Source: Macquaria australasica
Lineage: Eukaryota; Chordata; Actinopteri; Centrarchiformes; Percichthyidae
DNA: 64,000 nt
Reading direction: 5' to 3'
NCBI GenBank assembly: GCA_005408345.1
Contig: SEMN01000315.1
Coordinates: 507,501-571,500, forward strand
The notes under the pieces are model-generated. The model was not told where the DNA came from. It searched no databases and worked only from the letters and a program-made list of their open reading frames with translations. Of the stretch, positions 55,916 through 64,000 are shown piece after piece. A program made the position numbers and the translations under genes. Numbering within the stretch: position 1 is the stretch's first letter; each line of letters starts with the position of its first letter.

Positions 55916-58187
55916 TATCACGACGAGCACGGACTCAAGGATGCAGACCCCAGACACAGGAGTACAAAAAGATAAGATTTTATTGCCAAAAAAGGGCAAA
56001 AGGCAAAAATCAAAGTTGGAAACCAAAATCAGACTCAGAAAACAAAAAATCACTTCACTAGGAAGGAACAAAAAGACTATGGAAAAAATGCCAACAAAGT
56101 AACAAAGGAAATCCCAAAAACACAAGAACCAAGGGACTCTCCCTGACCGGCTTGACCCTGGCCACATGGAAAGTGGGGTGAACCCTCATGGTCCTTGGGA
56201 GGGTAAGCCGAACCGCTGCTGGGTTGATTACCTTCGAGATCGGGAAGGGGCCAATGAAGCGAGGCGCTAGCTTGCGGGTGACTCCCTGGAGGGAGAGGTC
56301 CCGGGTGGACAGCCAGACCCTCTCACCCACCCGATAGGGGGGCGCTGGAGTGCGTCGTAGGTCAGCAGTCCTCCAGCAGAGCTGGAGAGAAGGGTTTGCC
56401 GGGCCCGTAGCCATGACTGGCGACAACGGCGGACCAGGGCCAGAGCGGAAGGCACGTTGACCTCCTCCTCCAGGGCTGGGAACAGGGGGGGCTGATAGCC
56501 GTACACACACTGGAAGGGGGATAGACCAGTGGAAGAGCAGGGCAGTGAATTATGAGCATACTCAACCCAAATCAGCTGCTTGCTCCAGGAGGAGGGGTTG
56601 CGGGAGGCGAGGCAGCGAAGCCCCGTCTCCAGCTCTTGGTTTAGACGTTCCGTCTGGCCATTGGATTGTGGGTGGTAGCCCGAGGAGAGGCTGGCTGATG
56701 CTCCCAGGAGAGAGCAGAAAGCCTTCCAGAAGCGAGACAGAAACTGGGGACCCCGGTCGGAAACCACATCCCTAGGGAGACCATGGAGACGAAACACATG
56801 GGACAGGACTACCTCCGCCGTTTGCTTGGCTGAGGGGAGTTTGAGAAGGGGAACGAAATGCGCCATCTTAGAAAACCTGTCAACAACTGTGAGAATGGTG
56901 GTATTACCGTCTGATAGAGGTAGTCCTGTCACAAAGTCCAGGGATATATTGGACCAAGGGCGATGGGGAATAGGGAGAGGATGCAGGAGGCCAGAAGGAG
57001 GGCGTCGGGAGGTCTTGTGCTGGGCGCAGGTGGGACAGGCAGCCACATATTCCCCCACCTCCTTGACCATCGCAGGCCACCAAAAGCGCTGCTGCACAAC
57101 GGATTGGGTCCTCTTAACCCCTGGGTGGCAGAAGAGGGGGGAGGCATGAGCCCAATGGATGACCTGGGAGCGGAGAGAGGGAGGAACAAATAGACGGTTC
57201 GGCGGGCAGCCGGCCGGGGGATCAATGGATCTGCAAGCCTGTTTGACCCTCTCCTCAACTGCCCAGGTAACCGCCCCTGCCAGGCAGGAGGGGGGCAGGA
57301 TGAGGGAGGGTGCTTCGGGGACCAAGGAGGAGTCAAACTGGCGAGACAAGGCGTCGGGTTTTTGGTTCTTGGTGCCTGGGCGATAGGACAACACAAAATT
57401 AAAGCGGTTAAAAAAAAGTGCCCACCTGGCTTGTCGGGGGTTCAACCTCTTAGCTGTCTTCAGATACTCGAGGTTCTTATGGTCAGTCCAAACAAGGAAT
57501 GGATGTTCTGCCCCCTCCAGCCAGTGACGCCACTCCTCCAATGCCACTTTGACTGCTAGTAACTCCCGGTTTCCCACGTCATAGTTCTGTTCTGTGGGGG
57601 AAAGCTTACGGGAGAGAAAGGCGCAAGGGTGGAGCTTACCATCGAGGGGGGAGCGCTGGGAGAGGACTGCCCCTACTCCCACCTTCGAGGCGTCCACCTC
57701 TACGATGAACTGGAGGTGGGGATCAGGGAGGGAGAGGACAGGGGCCGACACAAAGCCCCCTTTGAGCTTTGTGAAAGCGGCGTCGGCCTGCGGGGACCAT
57801 TGGAACTTGACCTTCACAGAGGTCAGGGAGTGTAGGGGGGCAGCGATAGTGCTAAAGTTCTTAATAAAACGCCTATAGAAATTTGCAAAACCCAAGAAGC
57901 GTTGGAGTTGCTTACGTGAGGAGGGTGTGGGCCACTCCGCCACTGCGCTGACCTTTGCCGGGTCCATTTGAAACTTCCCCTCCGAGACGATGAAACCAAG
58001 GAACGCTACAGTCTTAACGTGGAATTCACACTTCTCTACTTTGACATAGAGGCGATTTTCCAGGAGACGCTGGAGTACTTCGTGGACGTGCTGGACATGG
58101 GTCTCCTCATTAGGGGAGAAGATAGGTATATCGTCTTACACAGGGGCGGGGAGAGAGGTGCTCAAGAGGGACAGCCAGAGCATGACA
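55916..58187 (-). mobile_element. Ty3/gypsy LTR retrotransposon, internally deleted, ends intact
   Basis: The 2,272-bp element is on the minus strand. It is flanked by TAAAC (55911-55915 and 58188-58192), a 5-bp target-site duplication. Its termini are TATCA and TGACA on the + strand, the TGTCA-TGACA ends of an LTR element with one change. About 50 bp from the 5' LTR end run directly into pol at the reverse transcriptase DD motif. After the integrase the sequence runs into LTR-like sequence with an AATAAA, and the chromodomain and downstream part are missing. So gag, protease, most of reverse transcriptase, the chromodomain and most LTR sequence are deleted. It cannot move on its own. Confidence 0.85.
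56058..58137 (-). pseudogene. gypsy pol remnant (RT end, RNase H, integrase), frameshifted
   Basis: One open frame covers 56267-57967, extending upstream in frame to about 58131. It contains the RT connection (FLGFANFYRRFIKNFS), RNase H (TDHKNLEYL), an integrase zinc-binding segment (two His and CPTCAQH) and an integrase core (SLDFVTGLP, SDRGPQF, GYHPQSNGQTERLN). A stop codon lies just upstream of the DD of the RT active site. Near 56370-56400 the frame shifts, and the C-terminal SH3-like part (PYRVGERVWLSTRDL to HPTFHVARVKPVRES) continues in the frame 56058-56510. The gene is therefore broken in two ways and lacks its N-terminal half. Confidence 0.9.
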
Positions 58188-58918
58188 TAAACAAATTTCA
58201 ATGCGAACTGTCAGTGTGACTATTTGTGATACCAATGAGTTATTACTTCTACTGTAATATTTTTGGTGTTGACTCTATAGAGCTATATAAAGGAGCTTAT
58301 ATAAAGGTATACACTGAATAAATCAGTTATTACGTCACAATGGCAGAAACAGTGAAAATAATGTCCAAGGAAAGAGCAGGGATTGTTTCATAGTTCACCT
58401 ATGTGAACAATGGTGCCATCCTTAGTTACTCTCCATGTCAGGAGAGAAACACTAGGCAGAGGAGAAAGAAGGCACTAAGTATTCTCCAAAACCCAAATCA
58501 TCAGTGAAATCACTTGTCTACCATGTGTTTCAAGATTCCTAGCATAAAATGAGTCTTGCTCAAATATTTACTGGTGACAAAACTAATATCTCAAATTGAG
58601 ATAGAAAGTTCATTCTTGAACGTGGAAAGAGTAGTTGAAATAAACAAAACAGTCTCACCACGAGGTCAAGAACGAACTTTCAGTCTCAACGTTTAAGCCA
58701 ACATGGACAATAAGTCCTTAAAAGAGTACTCCGCTGATTTAGCATTGCACTTCTTCAGGTAGGTTATGCGAGTAGCCGCTAGCCTCAAGCAGAGATGAGG
58801 AGTGGGCTACAGAGGTCTGGTTATCTCACTTCTTTCTAACTCCAAATTTCATTTTCAAATTTGTTGTCTTTGCCCCAACTGAACTATCACAGCTCCTTCT
58901 GGAAGCCCAAGATAGAGC

Positions 58919-58943
58919 GATAGACAGACAGACAGACAGACAG

Positions 58944-58974
<31 letters not shown>

Positions 58975-58979
58975 CAGAC

Positions 58980-59021
<42 letters not shown>

Positions 59022-59031
59022 GTAGGTAGGT
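58919..59031 (+). repeat. compound (GACA)n(GATA)n(GGTA)n microsatellite
   Basis: GATAGACAGACAGACA, then an interrupted run of GATAGATA units to about 59021, then GGTAGGTAGG. This is a typical sex-chromosome-associated type of satellite motif in vertebrates but is also common elsewhere. The frames through it are spurious. Confidence 0.95.
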
Positions 59032-59202
59032 GACGCTCTGCTGTGATGGGGGAACTGACGCAGCAGGAGAAATAGAAATAGGCACCGCCCAGCAGGCTGC
59101 ATAGCGAACCAGAACACGGCGTCATGCTGCTGCACACTGAGTTTATTAATGCTCTGTGTAGCTCCAGAGACAGACAAGAGGATATATCACCCTTTAACGG
59201 TA
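59032..59202 (+). promoter_or_regulatory. possible untranslated first exon of a gene to the right
   Basis: This 170-nt stretch is richer in G+C than its surroundings, has ACCGCCC and several CG dinucleotides, and ends at AACG|GTAAGTAC, a near-perfect splice donor. It contains no good open frame. It may be a 5' UTR exon whose gene lies further right, but nothing else in the window supports this. Confidence 0.25.
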
Positions 59203-59804
59203 AGTACACTTAGTCAATTATACAACAAACCAACATCATATAATGCTGTTTATCCTCTGGCTACCCACTTTTGAGTTTCCGTTTGACAGTAACGGGAAAT
59301 ATTTCAGATAACAGTAGATTTTAACATTTTCGTCGAGGCTTAATCAATACTTCACCTAATTGGGATACTGAATAACATACAAGCATATATCACATCAACG
59401 ATCGGGTCGGAGAGACAACGCGTCAGACAAACAGAGAAAAAGTATTTTAAAATGGTCTTGTTTCTATAAAAGCGTTTATTTCACAGTCCTCTCTTGCAGA
59501 GACTAGTCTATAATTGCATACATCTTTATTCATGCGTAGTTCTGTGCAGTTAAATATAAATGTCATCTGATCATTCAAATTAAGACACGCCTGACAACAC
59601 ACTTTAAGCAATGTGTGACAATGTGCAATATTCCGACAAAAGCCTGCGAGTACAATGTCTTATGTGTGTAGAAACAGCCCTGTAATTGTGCCCTTAAAGT
59701 ATTATTATTCCTTTATATAGGCTATTTACTGTGTTTTTATTGGATAAGTATTATATATTAAATATTGGATAATTTTACCATAAATTAAGCCATGTGAGAA
59801 GTTT

Positions 59805-59925
59805 AGTGCAATATTTCCTTCTGAAATGTAGTTGAGTATAAAGTATTAAGTAACATCAAATAGAAATACCCAAGTAAAGTACAAGCTCTTTGTTTCCGCT
59901 CTCTGTGGGCGATGTAGGTTTCAAG
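59805..59925 (+). repeat. partial copy of the AAGTAAAAGT-type teleost repeat
   Basis: Has GCAATATTTCCTTCTGAAAT, GTAGTTGAGTATAAAGTA and CCCAAGTAAAGTACAAG, matching the fuller copy at 60360. Confidence 0.55.
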
Positions 59926-60359
59926 TATAACAGGTTACTACTTACAAATCCCATAAGAATTACAACAGAACGTATCATATAAGAACTGAAAGTAAAGTCT
60001 GTATATGTTTCTGTTTCTAAGAAATGCATGAACTTTACCTATATACTGTTGGCTAAGAGATCATTAGAAACAGATCTTCAGCTTTGTTCAGTCACAGTTC
60101 CTGAGCAGATTATAAAGAACTGAAAGTTAAAAAAAAACAAAAAAAAAAACAAATCTATCACAACAAGTAAAGAGGGACAAATATGAAGGGACTGTTTCCA
60201 CTTTCTGTGGCTACGGATGCTTAGATCAATAGATTAAATAACAATAGTTTAAAATACTTAGATTTGTTATTCAATAATCACTAACTGATCTTAGACCTGT
60301 AAAATGTACAGTAAAGCTTTTAGTAAGGTTATTCTGCCTTACAGTAGTCTCCCCATTCA

Positions 60360-60830
60360 GTGCTGGAAGAAGTATTCTGGTGCTTTATTGAAGTAAAAGT
60401 AGAAACACCACAATGTAAAATACTCCATTATAGATAAAAGTCCTGCGTTCAAAATATTTCTTTGAATACAGGACTAAACATTTTTCATTTTTCTAAAAGT
60501 ACATAAATACATAATGCAGAATTGCCCCTGTCAGTGTTAGCTTTATTGTTATTTATTAAGCAGCATTTTAATGTCGTAGCCGGTTAAGAGGGAGCTAATT
60601 TTAATGGCTTTATATAATGCTTGTTAGTTGAATCTATAGAATAGCATTATATTTTATAAATCGTATGTTTTGTATGTAAAATCTGAATCTGCAAAGTGAA
60701 AAGTGCATTATTTCCCCCTGAAATGTAGAGGAGTAGAAGTATAAAGTAGCAGAAAAACTCTACAAGTATATAAAAAAGTGCAAGTATCTCAAAACAGTAC
60801 TTAAGTATAGTACTTGAGTAAATGACTGCC
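60360..60830 (+). repeat. teleost dispersed repeat (hAT-like non-autonomous type)
   Basis: Contains AGTGCTGGAAGAAGTATTCT, GAAGTAAAAGTAGAAACACC, CTCCATTATAGATAAAAGTC, and near the end TTAAGTATAGTACTTGAGTA. The class is from memory of similar teleost repeats and is not certain. Confidence 0.7.
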
Positions 60831-61986
60831 TATTTGTAGATAATATTATGGGATATACAGGAGTGAAACAAATGACAGCAGCACACATCAAGCACTCTTG
60901 TTGTAGGGTTGTTGATTATCAAAATGTTCAATTTTTGTTGTGACTGTGAGAGATAATGATTCAACAACAACGTATCCTGTTAGGTGTCTTTCACTCAGCG
61001 TTGGCGAGAGCCTATTCGTGACCTTCTTCCTTCTAATCACCACTTTCATCATAGAAATATCATCATAATTATATATCAACTTACAGAAAAGCCACGATAA
61101 CCGTGGCCTGAATTGCTCATGCATCATTTTAGAAATTTTAAATAATGAGGTGAGAGAAAATGTCTCAGAACTTATGACATTATTATTGTGTTTGGCATTA
61201 TGTCAAACACAATAAACATGCAACAGAAAACCGGGCAGAAACATTGGTAATGACTAGACCTTCACCAACACTGAATGAAAAAACACATATAGTATTTTAA
61301 CAGCACAAGAAATTATCTGAATCAAAACCTCTGACAGTCTTAACAAAAATCAAACAGTATAGTTTTTAGTCTACCACAGTAGTACCATAATATGTGCATA
61401 ATACATGATCTGCCATTGATTTGGTGAAGAAATTACTCCGCTAACTGAGCGTAGTATGCATGTAGAGTGAATAAACTCACTTCAGGCACCTCCAATTGTC
61501 TGTTAACCTTGATGTGGTAGATTTGAAGGTTTCATGCAATCAGTCAGTTGTGTGTTTTTCTGCATGACTTCCTCATGCAACAGGGTGAGGCCAGTGTTGA
61601 GTCGAGGAAGGTCATTTTATAGTAAATGTCAGTTGGGTTGGGAGCTTCCATTTTGTTCACGTTTCACTGTGAGTGTTTAGTTTGTTCTAATGACTTAATG
61701 TTTGACATCGCTTATGTAACATATTCCACCCGGTCTGAGGAGACATGACAGCATTTGATTTGTTTGCCACCCCACGCCCCATGTAATAGACCACCATGTG
61801 ACGATTCTGCAGGCAGATGCCAAGACACCTCATGTCTGCTCTGAAGCTCAGTCTGCTGTAAGGCGCGACAGCTTTAACTTATGGGCACTCACCCTCTCTG
61901 CGCCTTATACTTTGAGAACTGAAAGAAGTTCTTCTGGACTAATGAGACAAGATTTTGACTATTTGGGCTTAGTGTGTTTTCCGTTC

Positions 61987-62860
61987 CCCCCTTTTTTAAT
62001 ACTTTATTTACAGTTTTCAATTTTACAGTGACAAAATATATTGAAAGGACATACAAAACAACACACACACAAAAAAAATACAACACCAAGTGGGACACAA
62101 ACAGATCAGAACAAAAAGGCTGCCAGACTACAAGATTAGTCCTTAAATAGTCCTTCAAAAATGTTGTCACAAGAGTAACATCTCGGGAGCAAGGTAAAGT
62201 AACAGGAATAAATGAATCGAGTTTAACACCACACCCATTCATGAAGCCAGGCATGTCCGAGTCTCTGTTGATGCTGGGTAATATGACACTGTGTTAAGAA
62301 AGGTCTTCATATTCTCTCAAATCTATTCTGTGTATTGGGTTTGTGCAGGCGCAGTCTTTACATTTGTAGACAATATCTCATTGAGCAAATGTGCAAAGCA
62401 GGGTGGGGTGGTAGACTTCCAGTTCAGGAGAATAAGTTTCTTAACAGCCACCATACCTACGTACAGAGCAATCTGCATGTTGTACGGCAGCTGAAAAGTC
62501 TCTGTAGAGCATTCAGAGATGGGCAGGTCATGGTTGGGCTGAATGTTTCTGGAATAGGCTTTTGAGAGCCACTCGAAAATTGCAGTCCAAAAGTTGTATA
62601 ATGTAGGGCAGAACATGAAAAGATGTGCTAGTGATCCTTCAGCAGAGCCACACTTGTCGCATTCTGGAGACACTGATGGGAAAATGTCCTGTTATGGTTT
62701 TGAATAATGCCATCAATGCATTATTTTGTACTGGATTAACCTGTAGCGTGAGTTTATGAAACAACAATGGACCTGGGACATTCTTTCTTCTCAGAAAAGT
62801 CATATGGGATGTGACTTCATATGAATGATTCCAAGTACAATAAACATAAAGTAACAATGA
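61987..62860 (-). mobile_element. 5'-truncated L1-type LINE 3' end with ORF2 C terminus
   Basis: On the minus strand the pieces at 62639-62857 and 62323-62673 give NPVQNNALMALFKTITGHFP and CDKCGSAEGSLAHLFMFCP. This is the ORF2 C-terminal zinc-binding region (Cys-Cys-His-Cys), interrupted by a frameshift near 62650-62660. Downstream is the 3' end, with AATAAAGTATTAAAAAAG at 61987-62010 as the poly(A)-like tail. The pattern, truncated at the 5' end with a tail, is typical of L1 target-primed integration. The copy is dead. Confidence 0.82.
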
Positions 62861-62955
62861 AGCAATAGGTAGTGCTAGCTCAGCTATTTCTGTAGGTCAC
62901 ATGAGCCTGGTGATGCAGGTTGTAGCGGTGCTTTAAGAGTCTCCCAGATTAAATA

Positions 62956-63138
62956 TCAAATAAAAAAACAACTGACTTTTGGAAAGTATATCATGAATCA
63001 GATGTAGGCAGGCTGGCTTTTGAAGGGCACAAAGCAGGGACTGCAACTTACCGCCATTTGTTAGCCACAGAGTATTTTTACTTTGCTTAAACTGTGTTAG
63101 ACATTTTCTGTTCCCTTAATTTCTGGACTGTTAAAAGC
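62956..63138 (+). repeat. direct repeat, copy 1 (183 bp)
   Basis: Identical in length to 63639-63821, and differs by one base that I could see (GACATTTTC versus GACGTTTTC). Starts TCAAATAAAAAAACAACTGA and ends CTGGACTGTTAAAAGC. The offset is 683 bp. Confidence 0.95.
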
Positions 63139-63638
63139 GTGGTGCGAATTGTTTGGTCTCTGTAAATACTCTTATAAAGAGTACAGTTGTGACCTGCTCT
63201 GAGATAACCTACAGTATGTTAATCTTTGGGAAAACTACCTCAGGAGCTTTTTCAGGATTGACACCAAACCTGTTAATAGTGACACTCTTTGAATTATTTA
63301 ATATGGGTTAGGTTAGTTCACATTTGTGCATCATGCAATCAATAAATCAATAGAATAATTCATTAACATTAACGTTTATATTTTTTTGTCAATAGCAATT
63401 ACGTGCAACAACGCTCAGCTCCAAATTCCATCTGACATGATGGACATAAGGTTGCATGAAGTAAATAAAAGAAAAGAAAAAACAGTGCATGGCAAATGAG
63501 AAAGTTTTTTTTTTTTTTTTAAAAAGAGAAAGACAAATGGAAAGAGAGAGAGAGTATTACTCTCAGAAGAGCTCGAAGCGATTTTTAAGTGTAGGGTAAC
63601 GACAAATCATTTCTCAAGTGGTAAATGTGCTGTGACAG

Positions 63639-63821
63639 TCAAATAAAAAAACAACTGACTTTTGGAAAGTATATCATGAATCAGATGTAGGCAGGCTGGC
63701 TTTTGAAGGGCACAAAGCAGGGACTGCAACTTACCGCCATTTGTTAGCCACAGAGTATTTTTACTTTGCTTAAACTGTGTTAGACGTTTTCTGTTCCCTT
63801 AATTTCTGGACTGTTAAAAGC
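63639..63821 (+). repeat. direct repeat, copy 2 (183 bp)
   Basis: Second copy of the 183-bp sequence. The flanks of the two copies do not match, so this is not a simple tandem array. It has no TG-CA ends and no open frame. Confidence 0.95.
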
Positions 63822-64000
63822 TTTTCCCCTTCAGCATATTAATGACAGATTCATAAGCAAATGAGCAAATTTCCTACTTACACATCAAGCAGGAACATGT
63901 GTATCTTGTATCATGTGTCAAACAGTCAAAATTCCAATATTCAATCATCTCTTAGTTTTGGTTTTGTCCTGTTTAGCATGTTATTATATGTTTCTTCACC

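Larger units (their letters stand above)
58193..61986. other. intergenic region with microsatellite and dispersed repeats
   Basis: No coding region is recognised. It contains the GATA/GACA tract, the CpG-bearing segment near 59032-59200 and the AAGTAAAAGT-type repeats. From 61000 to 61980 I see nothing beyond AT-rich sequence. Confidence 0.6.
62861..64000. other. right-hand end, no gene recognised
   Basis: Apart from the 183-bp direct repeat pair and A/T runs near 63507 and 63545 (GA-rich), nothing coding is seen. Confidence 0.6.

Noticed and set aside
58826..59209. Open frames of Tyr-Leu-Ser-Ile repeats
   Set aside because: Produced by the GATA/GACA microsatellite.

Overview
The window is from a ray-finned fish nuclear genome, most likely a teleost. 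The genes are vertebrate, with many small exons, GT-AG introns and AATAAA poly(A) signals. The spaces between exons carry many (CA)n, (TA)n and (GATA)n tracts and repeats typical of teleosts: Tc1-like, L1, Ty3/gypsy and several short foldback or MITE-like families.

Layout, with all four genes on the + strand. (1) 1572-21673: 24 exons encoding all but the extreme N terminus of MAST3, a microtubule-associated Ser/Thr kinase (about 1,401 residues present, with DUF1908, AGC-type kinase, PDZ domain and a long serine-rich tail). The first exons lie to the left of the window. (2) 25375-27268: ndufa7, an accessory subunit of respiratory complex I, 4 exons and 108 aa. (3) 28708-42662: a 13-exon LDL-receptor-family type I membrane protein of 666 aa, with four LDLa modules, two EGF modules, a six-blade YWTD propeller, a degenerate third EGF, a transmembrane helix and a short tail without NPxY. 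(4) 50133-53713: kcnv2, a silent voltage-gated K+ channel subunit (Kv8.2 type), 2 coding exons and 517 aa.

43-50 kb and 54-64 kb contain no convincing gene. They hold dispersed repeats, including a gypsy element at 55916-58187 that keeps both outer ends and its target-site duplication but is deleted inside, and a 5'-truncated L1 tail at about 61987-62860. A 183-bp direct repeat with one mismatch lies at 62956 and 63639.

The genes do not form a pathway; the interest is in their order. From memory, human NDUFA7 is followed on the same strand by CD320 (the transcobalamin receptor, with two LDLa modules), and human KCNV2 lies beside VLDLR on 9p24. Here one LDLR-family gene sits directly between ndufa7 and kcnv2. 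This suggests it is the unreduced form of CD320, in a locus paralogous to VLDLR-KCNV2. Other points worth checking are a 21-nt candidate microexon in mast3 and a GC splice donor beside a (CA)n tract in the receptor gene. I found no unmistakably new biological system.
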